Of a stretch of DNA of 64,000 nucleotides, positions 48,292 to 57,024 are shown piece after piece (the stretch's first letter is position 1; each line of letters starts with the position of its first letter). The stretch comes from F1-80-MAGs062 sp046345315 (lineage in GTDB: Bacteria > Planctomycetota > Planctomycetia > Planctomycetales > Planctomycetaceae), in assembly GCA_046345315.1 (NCBI GenBank), contig JBKDKA010000042.1, positions 31,312 to 95,311 on the forward strand. The letters run 5' to 3'. Position numbers and translations under genes: made by a program. The notes under the pieces were generated by a model that worked only from the letters and a program-made list of their open reading frames with translations, had not been told where the DNA came from and did no database searches.

Positions 48292-48579
48292 TCACATATC
48301 GCTCAGGTCCGGGCCGCCATCGTCTGCCAGAAGTGCGCCGAGCTTATCAACCTGAGCAGAAGTGTCGGCTGCTGCCTGCACGTTCCCGGATGTGTCGAGG
48401 TAAATCTTGTTCTGCAGAATCTCCGCAACCACGATCTGCATGTGATCACGGGTCTGAAGATCCACCAGAGCACGCGCACCACGATTCAGTGCAACCATTC
48501 GCTTCTGGACCAGGGTTGAGAGTTTGAACCGGCCACCGACTTTTCGGACGATGTCATCTTCACGGAACTCATCCAGCAT
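48292..48579 (-). CDS. rpoZ: RNA polymerase omega subunit
   Basis: A 95-residue omega subunit, recognised from KLSTLVQKRMVALNRGARALV, the omega core helix region, and its position directly after gmk, where rpoZ is usually found. It helps assemble and stabilise RNA polymerase. The C-terminal 35 residues are planctomycete-like and variable. It is separated from gmk by 6 bases. Confidence 0.88.
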   Translation of the reverse strand: MLDEFREDDIVRKVGGRFKLSTLVQKRMVALNRGARALVDLQTRDHMQIVVAEILQNKIYLDTSGNVQAAADTSAQVDKLGALLADDGGPDLSDM

Positions 48580-48585
48580 CTTCAG

Positions 48586-49170
48586 TTAACTCCTTGAATT
48601 TTCGACTCTCAGAATCTCACAGATCTCAGACACAGCCTGATCCAGCAGGTCGTTGACGACAACATACTGATATTGGTTCGCCATCTCGACTTCTTTTGCC
48701 GCCGTGGCGAGCCTTTTCCTGATGTTTTCCTCAGTTTCAGTGCCTCGATGACGAAGCCTTCGTTCGAACTCTTCGGGTGACGGTGTTTTCAGAAAAATGG
48801 TGATCGCTTCCGGGTACTTCTGAATCACCTGCATGGCGCCCTGAACATCAATCTCCAGAAATGCCCAAGCGTTTCGTGCCCAGGCTCGATCGAGCTCAGA
48901 TCGCAGAGTGCCGTAAAGAAATCCTGAGGAAAAGACTTCTGCGTGCTCAATGAACTCGTCTTTTCGAAGTCGGTCTCGAAAATCCGCATCGGTCAGAAAG
49001 TGATAATCATCTCCCGGAACTTCCGCAGGCCTCGGATTTCTGGTTGTGGCAGAAACAGACTTAATCAGCGGTACAGGCGATTCGTCAACCAGTCTTCGCA
49101 CCAGCGTTGTTTTGCCGCTGCCACTCGGGCCTGAAAGTACAACAATACGATTTTTTCGGCTGTCTGACAT
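48586..49170 (-). CDS. gmk: Guanylate kinase
   Basis: 194 residues from ATG 49170; the upstream extension to 49257 is not conserved. The P-loop is GPSGSGKTTL (about 13-22). SVSATTRNPRPAEV and DDYHFL give the GMP-binding segment, and FLEIDVQGAMQV the core strand. It phosphorylates GMP to GDP in the cytoplasm. It sits in the tpiA-secG-yicC-gmk-rpoZ-coaC-coaB operon. Confidence 0.97.
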   Translation of the reverse strand: MSDSRKNRIVVLSGPSGSGKTTLVRRLVDESPVPLIKSVSATTRNPRPAEVPGDDYHFLTDADFRDRLRKDEFIEHAEVFSSGFLYGTLRSELDRAWARNAWAFLEIDVQGAMQVIQKYPEAITIFLKTPSPEEFERRLRHRGTETEENIRKRLATAAKEVEMANQYQYVVVNDLLDQAVSEICEILRVENSRS

Positions 49171-49257
49171 CGATCCGCGGGGCCCGCACTGTCTCTGAAT
49201 CGTCACGACGGTCTGTGCGGAGCTTAACAGCTCAGACGTCGGAACGCAAAAAAACAA

Positions 49258-50145
49258 CTATTCCACATTCTGCAGGACTTCCCGGATTCGCTCGATCGCC
49301 GCCTTCATCTCCACAACACAGTGAGCAACTGATACCTGATTGGCTTTGGAACCGATCGTATTGATCTCACGGAACATCTCCTGACCAATGAATTCCAGTT
49401 TCCTGCCCTGAGACGTTTCGCCGCTCAGAAATCGCCGAAACTGTTCAATATGGCTTCGGAGCCTTGTCATCTCCTCATTGATGTCGCACTTATCCGCGAA
49501 CAGTGCAACTTCCCGAATCACATCGTTGTCATCAATCCTGGCCGGAGTCTCGCTGATCAGTCGACGAACCCGTTCCAGAAGGCGATCTCGGTAATCGTTT
49601 ATGACCTGAGAGGCCGATTCGGATACCTGACGCAACTGGTCCTCGATCGCCTCACACTGGCGGCTCAGGTCCGCCTGCATCGAAATTCCCTCGCGTTGTC
49701 GGAAATCATCGAAGTGTTCGAGAGCCCCGTTGATGGCCATTTCCACAGCTGGCCACACGGCATTGACGACATCTTCCGGCAGTTCGTTCTCGGTGACAAC
49801 CCCCGGCAGAGCGAGCAGGTCTCGCAGCGATACTTCGCCTGCCCCGCTGACGGAGTGATTCACCATGGCGCTCAGCTGCAGCTGATAGTTCCTCAGTACG
49901 TTTTCATCGATGCGGTGTTCGCTCTGGCCGACTGGAAAGCGGATCCGTACGCTCAGCTGGACTGTTCCTCGAGAGACTTTCGAGCGGATCAGTCTTTCCA
50001 CGTCACTTTCAAAACGAGCCGCAGCATCAGGCAGTCGAACACTGAGTTTCAGGTACCTGTTGTTGACGGACTTGATTTCCGCAGTGACATGCAACCCCTG
50101 GTGATCGACCGAGGAGTTACCAAAACCCGTCATACTCAGCAGCAC
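49258..50145 (-). CDS. yicC: YicC family protein (endoribonuclease-like)
   Basis: A 295-residue full-length YicC. The N terminus MTGFGNSSVDHQG and KSVNNRYLKLSVRLP are diagnostic, and the C-terminal block KLEFIGQEMFREINTIGSKANQ is highly conserved in the family. YicC has been reported as an endoribonuclease in Escherichia coli. It is directly upstream of gmk, its most common genomic neighbour. Confidence 0.95.
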   Translation of the reverse strand: MLLSMTGFGNSSVDHQGLHVTAEIKSVNNRYLKLSVRLPDAAARFESDVERLIRSKVSRGTVQLSVRIRFPVGQSEHRIDENVLRNYQLQLSAMVNHSVSGAGEVSLRDLLALPGVVTENELPEDVVNAVWPAVEMAINGALEHFDDFRQREGISMQADLSRQCEAIEDQLRQVSESASQVINDYRDRLLERVRRLISETPARIDDNDVIREVALFADKCDINEEMTRLRSHIEQFRRFLSGETSQGRKLEFIGQEMFREINTIGSKANQVSVAHCVVEMKAAIERIREVLQNVE

Positions 50146-50219
50146 GAATGACTTTCTTTCCGGAACCAGGCTTTTGATTTGCGGCCACTAAGTCCACGTT
50201 CTGGTGGACACCCATGAAC

Positions 50220-50837
50220 TCACTTCGATTCTGCGGCGGGTGGTGTTGACTCACTGGAAGTCTCTGCGGCGGCTGGCGCGGCCGAGTCTCCTGGGCTGCC
50301 TTCAGCGGGCTTGCTGGATGCTTCCGGTGTTTCTGCGGCAGGTGCAGCAGGAGTCTCTGAGGCCGCTGGTGCTGCCGGGACCGCTGGAGTTGCACTCTGT
50401 GGTTCCGCTGCTGCGGCGCCTTTGTCTCCGGATTCGTTCGTAGCGTCGGCAGGTGCGGCTGGTGGTGTCTCTTTGTCGCCGTCAGGCTTCTCGTCTGCTG
50501 TTTTGACTGGTGCCGACCCATCGTCTTTGCCGCCATCAGGTGTCTCGACGCTGGCTCCGCCCTTGAACTGAGAATCAGTCCCGGTGGCTTTCGCTGCAGC
50601 AAGGCTTCGCATTGCGATCCCAAGGCCACCAGCAAGAAGAACCCAGATAACCGCGACTACAATGGTGACTCGTGTGAACGTATCACCAGCGCGAGTTCCG
50701 AATGCGCTCTGTCCGCCCATGCCGCCGAAAGCGCCGGCAAGCCCGCCACCTCGTCCTCGCTGAATCAAGACGAGAAGGATAATAAACAGGCTGATCATCA
50801 TCAGCAGCAACGAAAGCAGACCAACCAGAAATGACAT
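50220..50837 (-). CDS. secG: SecG translocase subunit with long Ala/Pro-rich tail
   Basis: A 205-residue protein; SecG is normally about 70-120. The first 90 residues give the canonical SecG: membrane segment 1 (about 5-25), LIQRGRGGGLAGAFGG with the conserved Gly-rich loop, and membrane segment 2 (about 57-78). The remaining 115 residues are low complexity (Ala, Pro, Glu, Ser, Thr), probably disordered. SecG is part of SecYEG for protein export. It lies between tpiA and yicC in the operon. Confidence 0.93.
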   Translation of the reverse strand: MSFLVGLLSLLLMMISLFIILLVLIQRGRGGGLAGAFGGMGGQSAFGTRAGDTFTRVTIVVAVIWVLLAGGLGIAMRSLAAAKATGTDSQFKGGASVETPDGGKDDGSAPVKTADEKPDGDKETPPAAPADATNESGDKGAAAAEPQSATPAVPAAPAASETPAAPAAETPEASSKPAEGSPGDSAAPAAAETSSESTPPAAESK

Positions 50838-50876
50838 GGACCGACAGCTCCAGTGTTCTAAATTGAGATTCAGGTT

Positions 50877-51647
50877 TCAGACCGACAGTTTTCGGGCTGC
50901 ATCAATAATCGGAATGAAAGACGCACCTTTCAGACTGGCACCACCAACGAGAGCACCGTCCACATCGGGCTGACCCAGCAGTGTTTCTGCGTTGTCTGCC
51001 TTCACACTCCCACCGTAAAGAATTCTTGTGGCAGCAGAAACACTGGCGTTATAGCGAATCTTCAGCCATTTGCGAAGATGAGCGTGCGCTGATTGCGCCT
51101 GATCCGGTGTCGCGGTCACACCCGTTCCAATTGCCCAGACCGGTTCGTATGCAATAACAAGGTCTGACATTTCGGCTTCAGAGATGTTCTGAAGCCCCTC
51201 AGCCATCTGTTCATCCAGAACCTTCTCTGTCTTTCCAGCTTCGCGTTCCTGCAGGAGTTCACCCACACACAGAATCGGTCGGAGCCCCCCGGAAATCACG
51301 GCCTTGACCTTCCGATTGATGGTTGCATTGGATTCGCCGAGGACATGTCGACGCTCAGAGTGCCCCAGAATCACATACTGGCAGTCGCAGTCCTTCAGCA
51401 TTTCAACAGAAACTTCGCCGGTGAATGCCCCTGGGTTCTCAAAATAGGCATCCTGTGCTCCCAGCCGGACACTGCTGCCGGATATCGCACTGCCGACCGC
51501 AAGCAGATACGGGTACGCAGGGCAGGCGAGTACTTCGACTCCCGCATTCTCGTTCTGGCAATGAGCGGCAAGGTCTTTTGCCAGCGAAGTGCCTGACGCG
51601 AGTGTCAGGTTCATTTTCCAGTTGCCGGCAATCAGATACCTGCGCAT
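50877..51647 (-). CDS. tpiA: Triosephosphate isomerase
   Basis: A 256-residue glycolytic enzyme with GNWKMN (catalytic Lys, about residue 12), ILGHSERRH (catalytic His, about 97), and AYEPVWAIGTG (catalytic Glu, about 169). LYGGSVKADN and DGALVGGASL close the phosphate-binding loop. It interconverts dihydroxyacetone phosphate and glyceraldehyde-3-phosphate in the cytoplasm. It opens the housekeeping operon, 40 bases before secG. Confidence 0.98.
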   Translation of the reverse strand: MRRYLIAGNWKMNLTLASGTSLAKDLAAHCQNENAGVEVLACPAYPYLLAVGSAISGSSVRLGAQDAYFENPGAFTGEVSVEMLKDCDCQYVILGHSERRHVLGESNATINRKVKAVISGGLRPILCVGELLQEREAGKTEKVLDEQMAEGLQNISEAEMSDLVIAYEPVWAIGTGVTATPDQAQSAHAHLRKWLKIRYNASVSAATRILYGGSVKADNAETLLGQPDVDGALVGGASLKGASFIPIIDAARKLSV

Positions 51648-51772
51648 GATGAACTCTCTGGGGCTGTCTAAAAAATCAGTATCAATACAAGGAAAGCTGC
51701 CGGGAACATCCCAGCAGGCAGGTGGAGCGATCAGTCAACTCGAATCAGCTGTACTGGATCAGAACCCCGCCT

Positions 51773-53050
51773 TCAGTTAACGGGTTCACTTCGGGGATAA
51801 GACCCGAGAATCTCGAGTCGATCTGGGGGCAGTTCTTCCAGATCCTTCAGAGCTCGCCGAATTCGTGGTTCCGAAACGTGCCCTTCAAAATCGAGGAAGA
51901 AAAGATATCCCACTTCCGGTGATCGAAGCGGAAACGATTCAATCCATGTCAGGTTGATCTTGTTTCTGCGAAACGCCTCCAGTGCCTCGGAAAGAGATCC
52001 CGGTTTGTGAGGAATCTGCAGAAGCACGGCTGTTCGGTCTTTTCCTGTCGGTTGAGCCACGGAATCGCCGATCACAGCAAATCGGGTTACATTGTCACGG
52101 TTGTCTTCAATACACTCAGCGACGATCGGAACGTCATACTGAATTGCCGCCTGATGGCTTGCCACCGCGGCAGCTCGAGGTTTATCACGCGCCAGCTGGG
52201 CAGCTGTTGATGTGCTGGTGACTTCAATCAACCTGGCCTGAGGCATGTTCTTCGCCAGCCAGTCTCGACACTGCGAGAGAGCCTGAGGCTTACTGTAAAT
52301 CTCTGTAATTTCGCTTCGATCACATCTCGCCAGAAGGTTGTGGTGAACATGGACCTGCACTTCACCGCAGATTCTGAGCGGCAGCCGAGTAAACATGTCG
52401 AGAGTGTCGACGATCCGCCCATCGGTGCTGTTTTCGATGGGAACGAGACCGAAGTCCACATGTCCACGATTAACTTCCTCGAACACCGCAGCGATCGTGC
52501 TGACAGGGACGAGATCCGCCATTTCGCCAAAACGAATCGTCGCTGCCTGATGCGTAAAGCTGTAAGCCGGGCCGAGATATGCCACACGGATGCTGCGGAT
52601 TCGCTGCCGACCTGCACTCAGCAGCGGACGAAAAATCGTTCGCAGTTCACTGCTGGTCAGAGGGCCCGAACTGTTTCGCTCAATCAGTCCCCAGACCTGC
52701 TGCTGATCGTGATCGCTGAACACAATCTTCGATGGTGACTGAACTCCCTTCATCTTCTGCAGATAAAGCGATGTTCTTTCGTTGAGAAGCTTCACGAGTT
52801 GCTCATCAAGTCGCTCCAGCTGCGCTTCCGGGCTCAGGACGACGGGGGGCAGGGCAGCCTGTGGGGCAGGAGCGCTCCGCGGGGGGCGGCTGACTGCTGT
52901 CGTCGGGCGAGCAGCGGGCTTTGGTGTCTTCTTCACGGAACGGACACTCGCGGGGGCTGCCGAAGGATTACCTTTTGCTGCGGATTTTCGTGCGCTGGAG
53001 CCTGCCGGGGATGACTTTACGGGCTTCCGGGCAACCTGTTTCTTCGCCAT
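51773..53050 (-). CDS. pheA: Bifunctional chorismate mutase / prephenate dehydratase
   Basis: About 425 residues from ATG 53050. The first 70 are a Lys/Ala/Pro/Ser-rich, probably disordered extension. A chorismate mutase type II domain follows (about 75-150), then the dehydratase (about 155-330) with VAYLGPAYSFTHQAA and the active-site motif NVTRFAVIG. An ACT domain (about 345-420) is last. The Phe-sensing ESRP motif reads ESFP here, so feedback inhibition may be altered. It makes phenylpyruvate in phenylalanine synthesis and is transcribed upstream of tpiA. Confidence 0.95.
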   Translation of the reverse strand: MAKKQVARKPVKSSPAGSSARKSAAKGNPSAAPASVRSVKKTPKPAARPTTAVSRPPRSAPAPQAALPPVVLSPEAQLERLDEQLVKLLNERTSLYLQKMKGVQSPSKIVFSDHDQQQVWGLIERNSSGPLTSSELRTIFRPLLSAGRQRIRSIRVAYLGPAYSFTHQAATIRFGEMADLVPVSTIAAVFEEVNRGHVDFGLVPIENSTDGRIVDTLDMFTRLPLRICGEVQVHVHHNLLARCDRSEITEIYSKPQALSQCRDWLAKNMPQARLIEVTSTSTAAQLARDKPRAAAVASHQAAIQYDVPIVAECIEDNRDNVTRFAVIGDSVAQPTGKDRTAVLLQIPHKPGSLSEALEAFRRNKINLTWIESFPLRSPEVGYLFFLDFEGHVSEPRIRRALKDLEELPPDRLEILGSYPRSEPVN

Positions 53051-53485
53051 TACCGTCCCCAAAATTCGCTTCGAAAATCCAATGATGAAAATGCTGAAGT
53101 CGACACGACTTACACCAGATCACTGGCGTAGCGTGTTCGTTTGAACAGGTGTCTCTGCGTCGGTCCTGAGCGTCTGCCTCAGAGTCTGAAACTCGTCAAC
53201 TGACTGGGGCCTTGTCGGAATTTCACCAGCCGGAGGCGTTGCTGCAGGCTTTCAATGAGGCCTTTCCTCTTGTACAGAGGCTGAAATGCAGTGTCAAGCA
53301 CTGCAGAGGACCGCCCGGTTTGAAGCTGCTTTTTTGCGTCTGTTTCTCCAAATGCGAAACAGCAATCGGCGGTTGTGCCAAAATGGCAGTGACTGCTCCA
53401 GCAGCGAGTGGCAGTGATATCAACGGCCGTCATCAGCTCCCTGATGTTGGTCATCTGGTTTCGGGCGGCGCCAGCTGACTTCACG
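53051..53485. other. Intergenic region upstream of pheA
   Basis: About 435 bases between pheA and a LolD-like ABC gene. Several short frames exist on both strands, but none has good codon content or conserved motifs. No terminator hairpin was identified. It should carry the pheA promoter. Confidence 0.4.
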
Positions 53486-54175
53486 TCAGTTGGACGCAGA
53501 CGGTGACAGCATCAACCCTTCTGCGATATTCACCACCGAAGGAAAACGGCTTGCAAGTGCATCGCTGTGAGTCACACAAAGCAGTGCGGTGTCATTTTCT
53601 GATGCGACCTCAAGAAGGAGGCGACCAACCTCGGCGCCTGTTTCCGGGTCGAGATTTCCAGTCGGTTCATCAGCCAGCAGGAGTGAAGGTCGATTGATCA
53701 GTGCACGACACACTGCAACTCGCTGTCGTTCGCCTCCCGATAGTCTTGACGGGAGGTGATGAATGCGGTCCTTCAGTCCGACGCGGTCGATCAGATCCAA
53801 TGCCCTTTTTCTGGGGTTACCGTCCACCGGGAAGCCAGCAAGTGTCGGCAGGAGAACGTTCTCAATGATGCTGCACTGCGGAAGCAGCTGATGTTCCTGA
53901 AAGATAAAGCCAATGTGCTGATTTCGAAACTCGGCGAGTCTTCCAGATCGAAGCACCCACGGGTTCTCACCCAGAATCTCTACTGTTCCGGAGGTTGGTC
54001 GGTCCAGCGCTCCAGCAATGTAAAGCAGCGTCGTTTTGCCACATCCGGAAGGTCCGCGAATGGCGATCGCGTCACCCGACAGGGCCTTCAGGCTGACGTC
54101 ATTCAGAATTCGGAGCGACGTGCCGGAATCCTCAAAGACCTTTGAGACATGATTCATCTGCAGGACAAGAGGCAT
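53486..54175 (-). CDS. ABC transporter ATP-binding protein, LolD/MacB-like
   Basis: 229 residues with Walker A GPSGCGKTT (about 41-49), the FQEHQLLPQCSIIENV Q-loop typical of the LolD/MacB/FtsE subgroup, signature LSGGERQR (about 145), Walker B LLLADEPTGNLD and the switch His in CVTHSDALA. It should energise a lipoprotein-release or MacB-like permease, but no permease gene is adjacent in this window. Confidence 0.92.
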   Translation of the reverse strand: MPLVLQMNHVSKVFEDSGTSLRILNDVSLKALSGDAIAIRGPSGCGKTTLLYIAGALDRPTSGTVEILGENPWVLRSGRLAEFRNQHIGFIFQEHQLLPQCSIIENVLLPTLAGFPVDGNPRKRALDLIDRVGLKDRIHHLPSRLSGGERQRVAVCRALINRPSLLLADEPTGNLDPETGAEVGRLLLEVASENDTALLCVTHSDALASRFPSVVNIAEGLMLSPSASN

Positions 54176-54307
54176 AATCGACTTTCTGGTTCTCAGCCGG
54201 CGTGAATCATCTCTGTCAGGTAAGAAACCCGGTGTGGATGCAAAACACTGGGTCGTCGAAAAACAACATTGTCCAGAATTCTCGGATCGATAGGGGCTTC
54301 GGGAAAA

Positions 54308-54742
54308 CTACTCCGATGCGGTTTCACGATATTCTTCAATTCGACTTGTGTAATCCGACGGAATATCAAACGACTGCAGCGGCTGCCCGGGAAAAACTCG
54401 ACAGCACACCGTCTTCAGCATACCGCGAGCGATCACTCGGTCGCCACAGCGGAACACAAAATCAAACGTCAGTGATCGAGTTCCGATTCTTTGAACAGTC
54501 AGCTGAATGTCCAGAAGATCTTCGTACCGAGCGGGTGATTCAAAGCGGCACTGAGCAGAAACGCGGGGCCATCCGATGGTGCTTCCGTCAGGCTCATGGC
54601 GAACGATGGACAGTCCGCAGGATCGAAAGAACTGATGTTCGGCCTGTTCCATCCAGATGTAGAAATTTGAGAAATGTGCGATTCCCGCCATGTCGGTCTC
54701 ACAGAACTCGACAACGCGTGTCATTTGATAAGATGATGCCAT
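54308..54742 (-). CDS. Acyl-CoA thioesterase, YbgC/FcbC-like hotdog fold
   Basis: 144 residues from ATG 54742. RVVEFCETDMAGIAHFSNFYIWME contains the hotdog D-x-x-G-x-x-x-[HF]-x-x-Y motif of 4-hydroxybenzoyl-CoA/YbgC thioesterases, with the catalytic Asp. It likely hydrolyses an acyl-CoA in the cytoplasm; the substrate is unknown. It lies 132 bases upstream of the ABC ATPase gene in transcription. Confidence 0.88.
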   Translation of the reverse strand: MASSYQMTRVVEFCETDMAGIAHFSNFYIWMEQAEHQFFRSCGLSIVRHEPDGSTIGWPRVSAQCRFESPARYEDLLDIQLTVQRIGTRSLTFDFVFRCGDRVIARGMLKTVCCRVFPGQPLQSFDIPSDYTSRIEEYRETASE

Positions 54743-54898
54743 AAGTCCGGAACGCCTGCAGTTGCCGTGTTCAAAGAGCCTGTGGAAGATTCGTTTCACT
54801 CTGAGATGACAGGATCATATTCGGATCACACGAATTTTCAGTATGACCTCCGGGAATTCCCGGAATGAGGTGGCTTTCATCCTGTTTCTGCAGAGCGC

Positions 54899-54985
54899 AC
54901 TTCAAATGCCGGGACAGGCACCCATGGAGCTGCGGCATTTGCAGGCAAACACCGCGTCTGTCGGGAGCCAGTCCTGGTTTTGATA
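54899..54985. repeat. Dispersed inverted-repeat element, copy 2
   Basis: About 87 bases with arms TTCAAATGCCGGGACAGGCAC and GGGAGCCAGTCCTGGTTTTGA. It is related to the element at 44058-44133: both share GGGACAGGCAC, a central GCATxTGCAGG and GGGAGCCAG. The arms pair with scattered mismatches. It lies between the divergent thioesterase and dehydratase genes. Confidence 0.65.
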
Positions 54986-55050
54986 TCACCCATGCACAAG
55001 AGAATGCTTTTTCCGGCACCTGCATTACTTCATTCAGAGTGAGTCTGTCC

Positions 55051-56790
55051 ATGTCACAAAATGTCCATCAGCTCCGAAGTTCTGCCTGGTTTGCCGGTAA
55101 AGAGGAGATTGCTTTCCAGAATCGTGCTGCTCTTCGATCGATGGGCATCAACCCGAACGACTTCAGCGGCAAGCCGGTCATCGGAATTGCCAACAGCTGG
55201 AGCGAGCTGAATAACTGCAACGGAAATCTGAAGCAGATTTCCGAAGCGGTCAGAACCGGCATTCTGCTGGAAGGCGGGCTTCCTCTCGAGTTTTCGACGA
55301 TTTCACTCGGCGAAGAGTTCATGAAGCCGTCGGCGATGCTGTATCGCAACCTGATGGCCATGGACGTTGAGGAGACTCTGAGGGCGAATCCTCTGGATGG
55401 CGTTGTGCTCCTGTGTAACTGCGACAAGACAACGCCGGCTCAGCTGATGGCTGCGGCCAGTGCGGATCTTCCCGCTATCCAGTTCAATGGCGGCCCAAGA
55501 TCCGTCGGCCAGTGGCGCGGAACTCCCATCGGTTCCGGCACAGATCTCTGGAAGTATTCAGATGAACTGAGAGCAGGTCGTCTCTCGCTGGAAGAATGGC
55601 ATGAAATTGAAGCGAGTTATGGCTGTGGTGTGGGAGCGTGCAACACGATGGGGACAGCGTCAACGATGACATCGATCTCCGAGGCGCTCGGAATGATGCT
55701 GCCGGGGACTGCGTCGATTCCCGCCGTTGACTCGCGGCGACTTCAGGCTGCAACCGCGACTGGACGTCGGATCGTTCAGCTTGTCCGAGAGAATCTCAGA
55801 CCATCCCGAATTCTGACGGCAGCAGCATTCATGAATGCGATTCGAGTCCTCCTGGCTCTGGGTGGTTCTACCAATGCGGTTGTTCATCTCATCGCGATTG
55901 CGGGCCGACGAGGCATTCGTCTTTCTCTTTCAGATTTCGATGATCTCGCCAGAACGACTCCCTTCCTCGTGAATCTCATGCCTTCCGGGACTCATCTGAT
56001 GGATGCGTTCGACTCTGCGGGAGGTGTTCCGGCACTGATGGCGGAAATCCAGAAACTGCTGGATCTGTCTGTCATGACCGTTTCCGGCCAGTCGCTGGGG
56101 ACCAATCTGTTTCGTGCTCGCAGCTTTCGACGAGATGTCATCGCTGCCTTTGATAAGCCCCTTCAGAGTGGCGGATCGCTTGCTGTGCTGAAGGGAAATC
56201 TCGCACCGAAGGGGGCGATCATCAAGGTTTCAGCAGCATCACCGAAGCTTATGAAACACACCGGACCGGCACTTGTTTTCGAAGACTATGAGGAGATGCT
56301 CAAACGGATCAATGACCCTGAACTGCTCGTAACTGCGGAGAGTGTGCTTGTTCTTCGAAACGCCGGACCAAAAGGCGTCCCGGGGTTTCCGGAGTGGGGA
56401 TCAATCCCGGTTCCCACGAAACTCCTTCAGCAGGGCATCACCGATATCGTTCGCATCAGTGATTCTCGAATGAGCGGAACAGCATTCGGTACGGTGGTTC
56501 TTCATGTTGCTCCGGAGGCTGCTGCTGGAGGCCCGTTAGGTCTGGTACAGAATGGTGATCAGATTGCGCTGGATGTCGAACAAAGAACACTGAATCTCAT
56601 CGTTGACGACGACGAACTGCAGCGGCGACGTGCTCAGTGGGCGCCGCCTGCCACGCGGCACCTTCGAGGTTATCCCCGGCTCTACATCGACCACGTTCTT
56701 CAGGCTGATGAAGGTTGTGATTTTGATTTCCTGCGACCGGAAGGCCCGGAAGCTCTGGAGTTCATCGAGCCTGTTGTCGGGCGTTCATAA
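55051..56790 (+). CDS. IlvD/Edd-family dehydratase, probably sugar-acid type
   Basis: 579 residues from ATG 55051; an upstream open extension overlaps a repeat element and is not conserved. Likely iron-sulfur ligands are Cys56, Cys124 and Cys197, with Lys126 in LCNCDKTTP. The motif CGVGACNTMGTASTM matches L-arabinonate/xylonate dehydratases, rather than the GGMYTANTM of dihydroxyacid dehydratase (IlvD). It probably converts an aldonic acid to a 2-keto-3-deoxy acid. The exact sugar is not determinable. A possible terminator lies at 56877-56894. Confidence 0.9.
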   Translation: MSQNVHQLRSSAWFAGKEEIAFQNRAALRSMGINPNDFSGKPVIGIANSWSELNNCNGNLKQISEAVRTGILLEGGLPLEFSTISLGEEFMKPSAMLYRNLMAMDVEETLRANPLDGVVLLCNCDKTTPAQLMAAASADLPAIQFNGGPRSVGQWRGTPIGSGTDLWKYSDELRAGRLSLEEWHEIEASYGCGVGACNTMGTASTMTSISEALGMMLPGTASIPAVDSRRLQAATATGRRIVQLVRENLRPSRILTAAAFMNAIRVLLALGGSTNAVVHLIAIAGRRGIRLSLSDFDDLARTTPFLVNLMPSGTHLMDAFDSAGGVPALMAEIQKLLDLSVMTVSGQSLGTNLFRARSFRRDVIAAFDKPLQSGGSLAVLKGNLAPKGAIIKVSAASPKLMKHTGPALVFEDYEEMLKRINDPELLVTAESVLVLRNAGPKGVPGFPEWGSIPVPTKLLQQGITDIVRISDSRMSGTAFGTVVLHVAPEAAAGGPLGLVQNGDQIALDVEQRTLNLIVDDDELQRRRAQWAPPATRHLRGYPRLYIDHVLQADEGCDFDFLRPEGPEALEFIEPVVGRS

Positions 56791-56876
56791 ATCCCACTCC
56801 GTTGGCGAAGACGGAATGTACTGTATTCGCAGCCTGTTTTTGACGTTGCTCGTGCGCTGCTGACGTGTAAGTTCTG

Positions 56877-56894
56877 TCGATTCTCGGGAATCGA
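56877..56894 (+). terminator. Hairpin with TCGG loop after the dehydratase gene
   Basis: TCGATTC and GAATCGA form a perfect 7-base stem around a TCGG tetraloop, 86 bases after the stop; GCCGTTTTCG follows. The T run is short, so it may be a weak terminator or a mere hairpin. Confidence 0.35.
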
Positions 56895-57024
56895 GCCGTT
56901 TTCGAGGCGATCTCAGTGAATGACCGTTTCCCGGTGGCGGTGACATTTTGTGACAACAGACACCGAACTCCCTCTACTGCGGCAGAGCGGCACTGGGTGC
57001 AGTTTTGTTATTTGAGACCATCGC

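Noticed and set aside
53179..53484. Short frames on both strands before pheA.
   Set aside because: No conserved motif, no ribosome-binding site and overlapping frames of equal quality.
54865..55050. N-terminal extension of the IlvD/Edd gene.
   Set aside because: It runs through the dispersed inverted-repeat element and does not resemble dehydratases.
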